A stretch of DNA of 64,000 bases from positions 1-64,000 of the forward strand of contig NZ_MDEQ02000005.1 of assembly GCF_001883705.2 (NCBI RefSeq), in the 5' to 3' direction. The position numbers were made by a program, and so were the translations under genes. The stretch is from Burkholderia catarinensis. GTDB taxonomy: Bacteria > Pseudomonadota > Gammaproteobacteria > Burkholderiales > Burkholderiaceae. Below, piece by piece: positions 37,392 to 45,758 of this stretch. The notes under the pieces are model-generated. The model was not told where the DNA came from. It ran no database searches and saw nothing but the letters and a program-made list of their open reading frames with translations. Position 1 is the first letter of the stretch, and each line of letters starts with the position of its first letter.

Positions 37392-38837
37392 ATGCGACGC
37401 CCGATTGTGTCCCACTCGCTTGTCACCCGCCTGTCCGCCGCGATGGCGATGGCCGCCGCTGCCGCGGCGCACGCCGACCCCGTCGTCGTGTCCGGCCCGA
37501 GCCCGTTCGCCGCCTGCACCATCGGCGGCCCCGGCACCAACTACGTGAACGCCGAAGTCGAGCCGTGGCTCGCGGTCAACCCGGCGAACCCGACGAACAT
37601 GATCGGCGTCTGGCAGCAGGATCGCTGGTCGAACGGCGGCGCACACGGGCTCGTCGCCGGCTACACGTTCGACGGCGGCGCGACCTGGGCGCGCACGCCG
37701 CAGCCGTTCAGCGCATGCGCGCCGGGCGGGCTCAAGTACGAGCGCGCGTCCGATCCGTGGGTGTCCTTCGGCCCGGACGGCACCGCATATTCGGTGTCGA
37801 TCTCGTTCAACCAGTCGAACAACAGCAATGCGGTTGCGGCGTCGGTGTCGACCGACGGCGGGCAGACATGGAGCAGCCCGGCCTTGCTGATCGTGAACGA
37901 CGAACCGACGACCCAGTTCTTCAACGACAAGGAATCGGTGACGGCGAACCCGGTGAAGGCCGGCACCGCGTACGCGGTATGGGACCGCCTCGAACTGCCT
38001 AACGGCAACCCGTACGCGAACCTGCACACGCAGGCGTCTCGCGGGCCGACGCTGTTCTCGAAGACGGTCGACGGCGGCAAGACGTGGAGCACCGCGAAAG
38101 TCATCGTCAACGTCCCTTCACGGCAGCAGACCATCGGCAACCAGATCGTCGTCGACCCGAAGAGCGGCACGCTCTACGATTTCTTCGACCTGATCCAGCC
38201 GCCGTTCAGCAAGGCGGCCGGCAAGGTCGCGTTCATCAAGTCGACCGACGACGGCGCGACATGGACGAAGCCGCAGGTGATCGCGGGGCTGCAGACGGTC
38301 GGCGTGACGGATCCGAACACCGGCGAACCCGTGCGCACCGGCGACATCATTCCGGAGCCCGCGATCGATCCCGCGTCGGGGCAGCTCTACGTCGTGTGGC
38401 AGGACAGCCGCTTCAACGGCGGCACGTACGACGAGATCGCCGTGTCGACGTCGAAGGATGGCGGCGCGACATGGAGCACGCCGCAGCAGTTGAACACGCC
38501 GACCGGACGCCCCGCGTTCAATCCGTCGGTGCGCGTGGACAACACGGGCGCGGTGATGGTCACCTACTACGACTTCCGCGACCTGCAGGCCGGCAACACC
38601 ACGACGCTGCCGACCGGCTTCTGGCGCAAGATCTCGCACGACGGCGGCGCCACGTTCGCCGACGAACGGCGCGTCGGCGGCCCGTTCGACATGAAGCTCG
38701 CCCCCAACGCGGAAGGATTCTTCATCGGCGACTACCAGGGGCTCGACGTTCTCCCGTCGTCGTCGTTCCATCCGTTTTTCGTCCAGACCAGTGCGGGCAA
38801 CCTGACGAATCGCACGGACGTGTTCTTCGCACCGTGA
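37392..38837 (+). CDS. Secreted BNR/Asp-box repeat protein (sialidase-like propeller)
   Basis: This 481-residue exported protein has a signal peptide ending at AHADP and a six-bladed propeller. Asp-box motifs (S/T-x-D-G-G-x-T-W) recur as TFDGGATW, STDGGQTW, TVDGGKTW, STDDGATW, SKDGGATW and SHDGGATF, one per blade. Such repeats mark sialidases, but also many non-enzymatic propellers. The arginine triad of true sialidases is not evident, so I call it sialidase-like only. AGGAG lies 6 bases before ATG 37392. Its gene is followed by a strong hairpin and a convergent dehydrogenase gene. It probably acts outside the cell or in the periplasm. Confidence 0.8.
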   Translation: MRRPIVSHSLVTRLSAAMAMAAAAAAHADPVVVSGPSPFAACTIGGPGTNYVNAEVEPWLAVNPANPTNMIGVWQQDRWSNGGAHGLVAGYTFDGGATWARTPQPFSACAPGGLKYERASDPWVSFGPDGTAYSVSISFNQSNNSNAVAASVSTDGGQTWSSPALLIVNDEPTTQFFNDKESVTANPVKAGTAYAVWDRLELPNGNPYANLHTQASRGPTLFSKTVDGGKTWSTAKVIVNVPSRQQTIGNQIVVDPKSGTLYDFFDLIQPPFSKAAGKVAFIKSTDDGATWTKPQVIAGLQTVGVTDPNTGEPVRTGDIIPEPAIDPASGQLYVVWQDSRFNGGTYDEIAVSTSKDGGATWSTPQQLNTPTGRPAFNPSVRVDNTGAVMVTYYDFRDLQAGNTTTLPTGFWRKISHDGGATFADERRVGGPFDMKLAPNAEGFFIGDYQGLDVLPSSSFHPFFVQTSAGNLTNRTDVFFAP

Positions 38838-38855
38838 CGCGCGCATGACCGCCAC

Positions 38856-38888
38856 GCCGCCGCGCGACGCCATCCGTCGCGCGGCGGC
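38856..38888. terminator. Bidirectional hairpin between BNR gene and alcohol dehydrogenase
   Basis: A perfect 14-bp stem, GCCGCCGCGCGACG at 38856-38869 with its complement at 38875-38888, has a 5-base loop. It lies between two genes that end towards each other. Confidence 0.7.
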
Positions 38889-38906
38889 TTGCGCGTGTTC
38901 GCGGCA

Positions 38907-39935
38907 TCAATGCATGTCGGTCAGCACGATGCGCCCGTCGACCGTTCCTTGACGCAGCTTCGCGAACACGTCGTTGATGTTGCCGAGCCGGTCGCGGTGG
39001 ATGTGTGCGCGCACCAGGCCGTCGGCCGCGAATTCGAGCGATTCCTGCAGGTCGCGCCGCGTGCCGACGATCGACCCGCGCACGGTAATGCCGTTCAGCA
39101 CGGTCGAGAAGATCGGCAACGGGAAATCGCCGGGCGGCAAGCCGTTGAGCGCCACCGTGCCGCCGCGCCGAACCATCCCGAGCGCCTGTGCGAACGCGCT
39201 GCGCGACACGGCCGTGACGAGCACGCCGTGCGCGCCGCCGATTTCTTTCTGGATCACCTGTGCCGGATCGTCGACCGACGCATCGATCGTCAGTTGCGCA
39301 CCCAACCGCCGCGCAAGCGCGAGCTTGTCCGGTGAAATGTCGATGGCCGCGACATGCAGGCCCATCGCACGCGCATACTGCACGGCCACGTGCCCGAGAC
39401 CGCCGATGCCGGAGATCGCGAGCCACTGGCCCGGGCGCGTGTCGGTGACGCGAATGCCCTTGTAGACCGTGACGCCCGCGCACAGGATCGGCGCGATCTC
39501 GTCGAACGCAACCTGCGCGGGCAAATGGCCGACATAGTCGGGATCGGCCAGCACGTATTCCGCATAGCTGCCGTTCACCGAATAACCGGTGTTCTGCTGG
39601 CCATGGCACAGCGTTTCCCAGCCCGTGCTGCAGTACTCGCAATGGCCGCAGGCCGTGTAGAGCCAGGGCACGCCGACGCGGTCTCCCTCGCGCACGTGCG
39701 TGACGCCCGCGCCGACCGCCGCGACGATCCCCACGCCTTCATGGCCCGGGATGAACGGCAACGACGGCTTGACGGGCCAGTCGCCGTCGGCCGCATGCAG
39801 ATCGGTATGGCAGACGCCCGATGCCTTGATGTTGACGAGGATCTGGCCGGCCCCCGGCGTCGGGACCGGGACTTCCTCGATGCTCAGCGGTTCGCCGAAC
39901 GCGTGTACCACGGCCGCTTTCATGGTCTGGGTCAT
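38907..39935 (-). CDS. adhP: Zinc-dependent alcohol dehydrogenase, AdhP type
   Basis: This 342-residue enzyme interconverts primary alcohols and aldehydes with NAD. The catalytic zinc ligands lie in GVCHTDLH (Cys and His near 39-45), GHEGVG (His near 64) and PILCAG (Cys near 150); the structural zinc is held by four Cys in [15 protein letters not shown]. The nucleotide fold is [13 protein letters not shown] near 178. Length and motifs match E. coli AdhP closely. AGGAG lies 6 bases before ATG 39935. A perfect 18-bp palindrome lies 57-74 bases upstream of the start and is the obvious operator candidate. Confidence 0.92.
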   Translation of the reverse strand: MTQTMKAAVVHAFGEPLSIEEVPVPTPGAGQILVNIKASGVCHTDLHAADGDWPVKPSLPFIPGHEGVGIVAAVGAGVTHVREGDRVGVPWLYTACGHCEYCSTGWETLCHGQQNTGYSVNGSYAEYVLADPDYVGHLPAQVAFDEIAPILCAGVTVYKGIRVTDTRPGQWLAISGIGGLGHVAVQYARAMGLHVAAIDISPDKLALARRLGAQLTIDASVDDPAQVIQKEIGGAHGVLVTAVSRSAFAQALGMVRRGGTVALNGLPPGDFPLPIFSTVLNGITVRGSIVGTRRDLQESLEFAADGLVRAHIHRDRLGNINDVFAKLRQGTVDGRIVLTDMH

Positions 39936-39991
39936 GCGTTGCTCCTGTTTGGTCGATGAGCGATCCAGTATCCGGTTTCGGCATCGAAGCA

Positions 39992-40009
39992 CGTTGATAC
40001 GTATCAACG
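39992..40009. promoter_or_regulatory. Perfect 18-bp palindrome upstream of adhP
   Basis: CGTTGATACGTATCAACG is its own complement with no spacer. Its position 57 bp before the adhP ATG suits an operator or activator site. No regulator gene is adjacent to name its owner. Confidence 0.6.
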
Positions 40010-40166
40010 CATCGGAACGCATCCGACGATCGAGGCGGCTTCGCCACGACCTGCAACGCTTGACGCGAAGGTCGAACCGGCGGTGACGCACCGCCCCGTC
40101 GCTCCCGCCGCCATTTCAGCCATCCGACAGAAACCCGACAAGATCCCGCTATTCGGCTTTGAATTT

Positions 40167-40189
40167 GAAATGATATAACATATCATTTC
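40167..40189. promoter_or_regulatory. Zur box upstream of the zinc receptor
   Basis: GAAATGATAT-AAC-ATATCATTTC is a 23-bp perfect inverted repeat with 10-bp arms. It has the layout and most bases of the proteobacterial Zur consensus (GAAATGTTATANTATAACATTTC). It lies 160 bp before the TonB receptor gene and supports repression by zinc-loaded Zur. Confidence 0.85.
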
Positions 40190-40348
40190 GCGTGCTCGTC
40201 CGCCTGACGCCGTTCCACCGTGGGTGGCCGAGCCTCGCCGAGCCATGTTCCAACGGGTCACTCCGCGCGCAAGACGCAACAATATATCGTATCCAGCGGT
40301 GACCCACATCGCTCGTTATCCGATCCGATTCCAACCGATTCACCGACC

Positions 40349-42427
40349 ATGCGCGACCTCCCTCGTCTACCGCTTCGCCCGCTCTCGTCCCTTTCGCTGA
40401 TGCTGTTCGCCGCCGTCGCGCACGCGCAGACCGATGCGCCCGCCGCGTCGGGCACGCCTTCGGCCGTCCCGCTCGCGCCGATCTTCGTGACCGCGAACCC
40501 GCTCGGCGACACCGAACTGATCGCACCGACCGTGCAGCTTTCCGGCGACGCGCTGACACGCCGCCAGGCCGATTCGCTCGGCGAAACGCTCAACGGGCTG
40601 CCCGGCGTGTCGACCACCACCTACGGGCCGATGGTCGGCCGTCCGATCATCCGCGGGATGGACGGCGACCGGATCCGGCTGCTGCAGAACGGCGTGGCGG
40701 CCTACGACGCGTCGTCGCTGTCGTACGACCATGCGGTGCCGCAGGATCCGCTGTCGATCGAGCGCATCGAGATCGTGCGCGGCCCGGCCGCGCTGCTGTA
40801 CGGCGGCAACGCGGTGGGCGGCGTCGTCAACACGATCGACAACCGGATTCCGCGCGAAGCGATCGAAGGCGTGACGGGGGCGCTCGACGCGCGCTACGGC
40901 GGCGCGAACTCCGTGCGCGCGGGCGCCGCGCAGGTCGAAGGCGGCAACGGCCGCTTCGCGTTCCACGTCGACGCGTTCGACCGCGAAACCAGCAAGCTGC
41001 GGATTCCCGGCTATGCGCGCAGCAGCCAGCAACGCGCGATCGACGGCCCCGACACGCCGCAGCCGGAAGGCAACGTGCCGAACAGCGACGGCCGCGTGCA
41101 CGGCGGCGCGCTCGGCGCGTCGTACACGTGGGCGGACGGCTTCGCGGGCCTGTCGTACAGCGGCTACGAATCGAACTACGGCTCCGTCGCGGAGAGCGAC
41201 GTGCGGCTGCGGATGCGCCAGGAACGCCTCGCGTTCGCGTCCGAGGTGCGCAACCTGAGCGGGCCGTTCACGAAGCTGAAGTTCGACTTCGCGTACACCG
41301 ACTACCGCCACAAGGAAGTCAACAACGGCGAGACGGCGACCACCTTCCGGAATCGCGGCTACGAGGCGCGCATCGAGGCGCGGCATCGCAAGATCGGCCC
41401 GTTCGAAGGCGCGATCGGCGTGCAGTTCGGCCAGAACACGTTCTCCGCGCTCGGCGACGAGTTGCTCGTGCCGTCCACGCGCACGAACAGCGTCGCGCTG
41501 TTCGGCCTCGAGGAATGGCAGGTCGTCCCCGCGCTGAAGCTGAGCGTCGGCGGCCGCTTCGAGCATGTGAAGGTCGATCCCGATCCGGCCGGCGTCGAGA
41601 AATTCGCGGGCGCGCAGCCGCGCGATTTCAACGCGGGCAGCCTGTCGGCCGGCGCGCTGTTCTCGCTGACGCCCGTGTGGTCAGTGGCGGCCAACGTCGC
41701 GTACACCGAACGCGCGCCGACCTTCTACGAGTTGTATTCGAACGGCCCGCACGATGCGACCGGCCAGTTCCTGATCGGCAACCCGAACGCGTCGAAGGAA
41801 AAAGCCGTATCGACCGACCTGTCGCTGCGCTATGCGAGCGGCCCGAACCGCGGCAGCGTCGGCGTGTTCTACAACCGCTTCTCGAACTACCTGGCCGAGT
41901 ACAACACGGGCCGCGTCGTGAACAGCGACGGCGAACCCGTCGCGCCGGGCGCCGACGGCTCGTTGAACGAAGCGATCTATCGCGGCGTGCGCGCCGAGTT
42001 CTACGGCATCGAGCTGGACGGCAAGTGGCGCGCATTCGCGCGGCGCGGCCATACGGTCGACCTGGAAGTGACGGCCGACTACACGCACGCGCGCAATGTC
42101 GACACGGGCCAGCCGCTGCCGCGCATCGCGCCGCTGCGCGCGACGCTCGCGGCCGACTACGGTTACGGACCGTTCGGTGCCCGCGCGCAGGTCACGCACG
42201 CGTGGTCGCAGCATCGCGTGCCGGACAACGACTTCTCGACGGACGGCTACACGTCGCTCGGCGTGATGCTGACCTACAAGTTCCGTGTCGGCGCGACGCA
42301 CTGGCTCGCGTACCTGCGCGGCGACAACCTGACGAATCAGGAGATCCGCTACGCGACCTCGGTCGTGCGCGGCTTCGCGCCGGAAGGCGGCCGCAGCGTG
42401 ACGGCCGGGTTGCGCACCACGTTCTGA
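40349..42427 (+). CDS. znuD: TonB-dependent outer-membrane receptor, ZnuD-like zinc uptake
   Basis: This 692-residue receptor takes a metal or metal complex through the outer membrane using TonB. A signal peptide ends at AHAQT. The plug domain (about 45-160) shows LNGLPGVSTTTYGPMVGRP, IIRGMDGDRIRLLQNGV and the NAVGGVVNTIDNRIP motif; the barrel follows and ends in AGLRTTF. The perfect Zur box 160 bp upstream indicates zinc control, so ZnuD is the natural name. A His-rich loop is not obvious: the His residues are scattered (for example YRHKEVN). ATG 40349 is taken because it begins the signal peptide; an in-frame upstream Met at 40220 would place non-signal residues first. Confidence 0.9.
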   Translation: MRDLPRLPLRPLSSLSLMLFAAVAHAQTDAPAASGTPSAVPLAPIFVTANPLGDTELIAPTVQLSGDALTRRQADSLGETLNGLPGVSTTTYGPMVGRPIIRGMDGDRIRLLQNGVAAYDASSLSYDHAVPQDPLSIERIEIVRGPAALLYGGNAVGGVVNTIDNRIPREAIEGVTGALDARYGGANSVRAGAAQVEGGNGRFAFHVDAFDRETSKLRIPGYARSSQQRAIDGPDTPQPEGNVPNSDGRVHGGALGASYTWADGFAGLSYSGYESNYGSVAESDVRLRMRQERLAFASEVRNLSGPFTKLKFDFAYTDYRHKEVNNGETATTFRNRGYEARIEARHRKIGPFEGAIGVQFGQNTFSALGDELLVPSTRTNSVALFGLEEWQVVPALKLSVGGRFEHVKVDPDPAGVEKFAGAQPRDFNAGSLSAGALFSLTPVWSVAANVAYTERAPTFYELYSNGPHDATGQFLIGNPNASKEKAVSTDLSLRYASGPNRGSVGVFYNRFSNYLAEYNTGRVVNSDGEPVAPGADGSLNEAIYRGVRAEFYGIELDGKWRAFARRGHTVDLEVTADYTHARNVDTGQPLPRIAPLRATLAADYGYGPFGARAQVTHAWSQHRVPDNDFSTDGYTSLGVMLTYKFRVGATHWLAYLRGDNLTNQEIRYATSVVRGFAPEGGRSVTAGLRTTF

Positions 42428-42436
42428 CCCTCTCAT

Positions 42437-42460
42437 GGCCCGCGGCGCCCGCCGCGGGCC
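42437..42460 (+). terminator. Hairpin after znuD
   Basis: GGCCCGCGGC-GCCC-GCCGCGGGCC is a 10-bp perfect stem with a 4-base loop, starting 9 bases after the stop codon and followed by GCTTTCC. Confidence 0.7.
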
Positions 42461-42673
42461 GCTTTCCGGCGCGAACCGCGTCCGGCGTGAATTCCCGTTT
42501 ATCGGCCATGACAGCCATCGCGACGCACGCCGACCACGCATGGCGATTCCCTCCCCCATTCGTTCGCAAGAAAATTCCGTTATTCATCCATAAATTGAAA
42601 CAGCTTAATCAGATAATTGCCGAACAACGGCATTTTTATTTCACCAATAAAACCGGTTTCATATTCCACGTAT

Positions 42674-42705
42674 AAATCCTTGAATCGCGGGCAATCCAAG
42701 GATTT
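42674..42705. repeat. Inverted repeat in AT-rich spacer
   Basis: AAATCCTTG and CAAGGATTT form a 9-bp stem around a 14-base loop. It could be a terminator or a transfer footprint at the island edge. Confidence 0.35.
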
Positions 42706-43023
42706 CTGATGGAAATCAAGAATGCCCGCACGACAAGGCCTTCATCGCTAAAAAAATGAATAGCCGGGTTTTCGAAGGAGCGGCCTCCGTGGCATTTTTT
42801 TGTCCGTTGAAAGACGGGCATCCCGGCCCCGGCCCGGAAGGTCACTTCATCACGCAACAAGAACACGAAGCCGAACAAACGAAAGTGCGTTGATGAGTAT
42901 TCGCAGCCAGGAACTGATCTAGTTGCTACACAGCGCGGTCATCTCAAAATAAAAAGAGATTAAATAATCATACTCATCCTATAGACAAATACAATCTTAC
43001 CGGCGAATGTCTGAGGCACGTCA

Positions 43024-43713
43024 ATGCATAAGGTATCCAAGCCTATGACAGAAAAAGAACATGCCGATTGTCCGTACTTCCTGCATTCATCGATCCACCT
43101 TCACGCGATGGTGCAACAGTTACACACGTCGCCGAACGATGAGCCGAATGCAGTTAGCCCGAGATACAGCGGCAACATGCAAATGCTGTTGGTCCGCACG
43201 CCGGACCCGTGCATTTCCACCTACCTGTCGCCCCTTGATGCGGTCATGGGTTCCCGAGCGCTCATGCGTGACGACGGCCACTTTTGGCCGATCGACTTTC
43301 GGCAAGTCGATACGCGTCGTTTCATGGAACAGCAAGGCCGTTTGTTGGTCGCCGTGAACTATGCCTATGGGGCGACCGGGGGGCGTCTGGTCGCGTCCGA
43401 TACGGGGCACCCCTTGATGGTCTACTTCTCGTCGTGGTTCGATGTGCCAGTCGAGCAACGCGACCATTTCGCGATCCGATTCGACGATAGCGTGACCGAG
43501 CAAATCGACGACACCTATCGGCGCGCAGGGGTTCCATGGTTTGCCGAAACGCTGGACATGATGCGGACGTGGACCGCCGAAGAGATAGCCGACGCAGAAG
43601 CCGAAGCACTGGCATGCATGCCACCTACAGTCACTGTCGCAGGTGCGGCGGTCGATCAATACGCGATCTACGACCCTGAATCGGGCGAATGGATCATTAC
43701 CGACTTCGATTGA
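43024..43713 (+). CDS. Uncharacterised protein linked to PAAR cargo
   Basis: This 229-residue protein has no signal peptide or membrane segment. Its middle (YAYGATGGRLVASD and MVYFSSWFDVPVEQRDHF) and acidic end (WTAEEIADAEAEALACMP) look well folded, but I do not recognise a family. It ends 10 bases before the PAAR gene, so the two are cotranscribed. Genes in this position beside PAAR proteins are often adaptor/chaperones (DUF4123 or Eag type) or immunity proteins. It lacks the features I would expect of DUF4123. It may load the effector on the PAAR tip; this is inference. ATG 43024 has no strong ribosome site. Confidence 0.65.
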   Translation: MHKVSKPMTEKEHADCPYFLHSSIHLHAMVQQLHTSPNDEPNAVSPRYSGNMQMLLVRTPDPCISTYLSPLDAVMGSRALMRDDGHFWPIDFRQVDTRRFMEQQGRLLVAVNYAYGATGGRLVASDTGHPLMVYFSSWFDVPVEQRDHFAIRFDDSVTEQIDDTYRRAGVPWFAETLDMMRTWTAEEIADAEAEALACMPPTVTVAGAAVDQYAIYDPESGEWIITDFD

Positions 43714-43723
43714 GGAAACGACC

Positions 43724-44275
43724 ATGAGCCGACGGGCAGTCAGGAACGGCGACCCCACGACAACAGGCGGCATCGTCATTGCTACTTCGTCAACGATCAC
43801 GAATCACGGAAAGAAGGTTGCCCTTGATGGTGACAAAGCGACATGCGGAAATTGCGAAGGGACGTTCCTGATAGTTGGGGGCGCACACCGCATGACCAAT
43901 CGCGGACGTTGCATTGCCTTGGATGGCGATCATGTACTCTGTCCGTGCGGGCAAAACCGTCTGATCGCAGGCGGCGATAGCACTATCTTTTATGGCGGCG
44001 GAGGCGGTCACAATACGGCGATGCCGTTCTTCGGTAACGTTGCATACTCTCCCGAGCGATACGAGCCCGCACGGGGCACCCATGATGAACAATACGTGTT
44101 GCGCGACGCACACAACGGGCAACCGCTCGCCAATGTCCGCTATCGTATCCGCTTATCCTCCGGAAAGGTCTTTACTGGCGCTACAGACGCTACAGGTCAC
44201 ACGCAGCGCGTTTCATCCGCGTATGCGGAGTCGATCAAGTTCGAGATTGCGAGGAACAGAAATGCCGAATCCTGA
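43724..44275 (+). CDS. PAAR-domain protein with transthyretin-like extension (type VI secretion tip)
   Basis: This 183-residue protein would sharpen the VgrG spike of a type VI secretion system and carry cargo. The PAAR domain fills about 1-100: RNGDPTTTGGIVIATSST opens it, and Cys residues in GDKATCGNCEG and DHVLCPCGQ with nearby His give the metal site. The last 65 residues (YVLRDAHNGQPLANVRYRI onward) form a transthyretin-like sandwich, a common tail that binds effectors. GAGGA lies 7-8 bases before ATG 43724. Its end overlaps the peptidase gene by 14 bases. No vgrG or core T6SS gene is in the window, so the machine must be encoded elsewhere. Confidence 0.9.
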   Translation: MSRRAVRNGDPTTTGGIVIATSSTITNHGKKVALDGDKATCGNCEGTFLIVGGAHRMTNRGRCIALDGDHVLCPCGQNRLIAGGDSTIFYGGGGGHNTAMPFFGNVAYSPERYEPARGTHDEQYVLRDAHNGQPLANVRYRIRLSSGKVFTGATDATGHTQRVSSAYAESIKFEIARNRNAES

Positions 44276-44933
44276 CGACGACTACGTGTTGGTACACGAC
44301 ACGGCCACGACGAACACGACGCCCGGCTCTAAGGTGTATGTCGATATCAACACGACACCGATTTGCCCGAACATGAGCAACGAAGATTTTAGAAAGACCG
44401 TCATGCGCGCTCGCGATCATGCCGTCCGCCTGATTAACGCCCGCATTGCAGGGCTAGCGCGATGGGACGCAAGCGAACAAGCGCGCGTCACCACCTATTT
44501 TGGGCGTGTTAACGCACAGATTCGCAGCAAGTTATCTTCCGGTCTTCCCCGATTGCGTTCCGCGATGCAAGAGTTAGTGCCGGAAAAAATTGTTCGATGG
44601 GACAGCGCGACCAGCAGGAATCTATCTTGTGCAGTCACACCCGACAGTGGCCAAAACCGTGCCGCCGTGTGCAAACCCGACTCCGATAAACGAGTCATTG
44701 CCATCTATTCTGCATTTTGCGATGACCCGTTTGGCGATCTTCGCCGCGAAGCGCAAATAAAAACCCTGATTCACGAATGCACCCACTTCACCGACACATT
44801 CGATTCAGTTGACGCAATGTATGGAAACTCAGAAATTGGAATGAAGATATTTGCCATGAATAACCCTGAAATCGCTATCACGAACGCGGACAGCATTACA
44901 GGGTACATCGCAACTTTCGACATAAAGATATAA
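44262..44933 (+). CDS. M35-type (aspzincin) metalloendopeptidase, putative type VI effector
   Basis: This 223-residue protein has the zinc motif HECTH (H171, E172, H175) and an Asp nine residues later in DAMYG (D184, Y187). That HExxH...D..YG spacing is the aspzincin signature of peptidyl-Lys metalloendopeptidases such as GfMEP, where the Asp is also at +9. No signal peptide is seen, so delivery through the PAAR tip is expected, not Sec export. ATG 44262 lies 14 bases inside the PAAR gene end, with GAGGA just upstream, so translation is coupled. The gene is AT-richer than its neighbours. Target proteins, inside rival bacteria or hosts, are unknown. Confidence 0.82.
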   Translation: MPNPDDDYVLVHDTATTNTTPGSKVYVDINTTPICPNMSNEDFRKTVMRARDHAVRLINARIAGLARWDASEQARVTTYFGRVNAQIRSKLSSGLPRLRSAMQELVPEKIVRWDSATSRNLSCAVTPDSGQNRAAVCKPDSDKRVIAIYSAFCDDPFGDLRREAQIKTLIHECTHFTDTFDSVDAMYGNSEIGMKIFAMNNPEIAITNADSITGYIATFDIKI

Positions 44934-44934
44934 A

Positions 44935-45423
44935 ATGAACATGAATTTACTAAAATCCACCATCTGCCTGCTCACAATGTCCATGCTCCTATCTGGCGCT
45001 GCGACTGCATGCACAATAGGCGAAACAGCGGCGCTATATTTCCCATTCAACACAACCACACTTTCCAATACTGACAGAGTGGCGATAGCGAATAAGGTTA
45101 TCGAGGCGAAAAGATGGCCAAATGTTGAAATCCGAGCGATAGTAATTGCAGGCGCTTACTTTCAAGAGAGGAATATCGAAAAACTGAAGGATATTCGTGC
45201 AATTAACATGAAGGATTATTTGCTGCAACTTGGCATCAACGCCGAAAATATCTATATCGACAAAAGAACATTTACCGATGAAGTGGCCTCAAAGCGACCC
45301 GACGGCTCAATCGACATTCAACAGGTGATCGTCGAATTTACGCCGATATGTAAAGGTAGCTGCGCATGGATGTGTGACGATCCCCGCGTGACGCCACACA
45401 GCAGACTCATCAATAATTATTGA
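44935..45423 (+). CDS. Exported OmpA-fold-like small protein, candidate immunity protein
   Basis: This 162-residue protein has a signal peptide (LLTMSMLLSGAATAC) and an alpha/beta segment that resembles the OmpA C-terminal fold in order: LYFPFNTTTLSNTDRVAI, a strand, RNIEKLKDIRAINMKDYL and INAENIYIDKR. The peptidoglycan-binding Asp and Arg are not evident. Four Cys near the ends could form disulfides or an atypical lipobox. It begins one base after the peptidase stop, so it is in the same operon. Position after an effector and periplasmic location suit an immunity protein, but a peptidoglycan-anchored accessory is also possible. The gene is AT-rich. Confidence 0.68.
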   Translation: MNMNLLKSTICLLTMSMLLSGAATACTIGETAALYFPFNTTTLSNTDRVAIANKVIEAKRWPNVEIRAIVIAGAYFQERNIEKLKDIRAINMKDYLLQLGINAENIYIDKRTFTDEVASKRPDGSIDIQQVIVEFTPICKGSCAWMCDDPRVTPHSRLINNY

Positions 45424-45431
45424 TCTGCTCA

Positions 45432-45450
45432 GGCCCGCGCAATGCGGGCC
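45432..45450 (+). terminator. Terminator hairpin of the PAAR-peptidase operon
   Basis: GGCCCGC-GCAAT-GCGGGCC is a 7-bp stem that starts 9 bases after the stop codon of the last gene. No long T tract follows. Confidence 0.6.
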
Positions 45451-45593
45451 CGCTTCCTCCAGCCCTTCCAGTACCGCCACTCACGATTGATAGAGGATGC
45501 ACGTCATCGCCGTGACGCTAACGTGGACCATCGGAAGATGGTTGCCCTTATTCCTTGCCCGCATCACGAACGGTTCTACCGCCGGAAAAGCAA

Positions 45594-45617
45594 AAAGCCC
45601 GCTCGATGGCGGGCCTT
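45594..45617 (-). terminator. Intrinsic terminator of a minus-strand gene remnant
   Basis: On the minus strand the sequence reads GGCCCGCCATCGAGCGGGCT followed by a T run (TTTTTG). The stem is 7-8 bp with an A/T-rich tail, the full intrinsic-terminator layout. The only upstream coding end is at 45642. Confidence 0.65.
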
Positions 45618-45641
45618 GTTCATGCTGCTGTCGAGCCCACT

Positions 45642-45758
45642 TCACGCGGCGTTCGCGGTGAAGGGAATTACATTCGTATCTGCGCACTCGACGCCGAAAA
45701 CATAGTCCGCCCGTTGCTGCGTCAACGGCGCGCGTTCCTCAATCAGCGGGTTTCGCAT
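45642..45758 (-). pseudogene. 3' remnant of a minus-strand gene with its own terminator
   Basis: The last 38 codons (MRNPLIEERAPLTQQRA, then DYVFGVECADTNVIPFTANA) read like real protein and stop 25 bases before an intrinsic terminator. In frame upstream only about eight plausible residues (GQALAAY) precede; beyond that the sequence is unlike protein. The rest of the gene appears to be lost. It could be the end of a phage or plasmid gene; I do not recognise it. Confidence 0.4.

Larger units (their letters stand above)
42428..43023. other. AT-richer intergenic region, left edge of accessory island
   Basis: After the znuD terminator the base composition shifts to AT-rich, most clearly at 42570-42760 and 42890-43020. 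A hairpin AAATCCTTG...CAAGGATTT spans 42674-42705. No gene is supported; a minus-strand frame at 42636-42878 lacks a ribosome site. Confidence 0.5.

Noticed and set aside
42636..42878. 80-codon minus-strand frame in the AT-rich spacer
   Set aside because: No ribosome site, no motif, and it overlaps a hairpin.
43024..43713. DUF4123-type adaptor call for the gene before PAAR
   Set aside because: Position fits, but the sequence lacks the features I associate with DUF4123, so only uncharacterised is stated.
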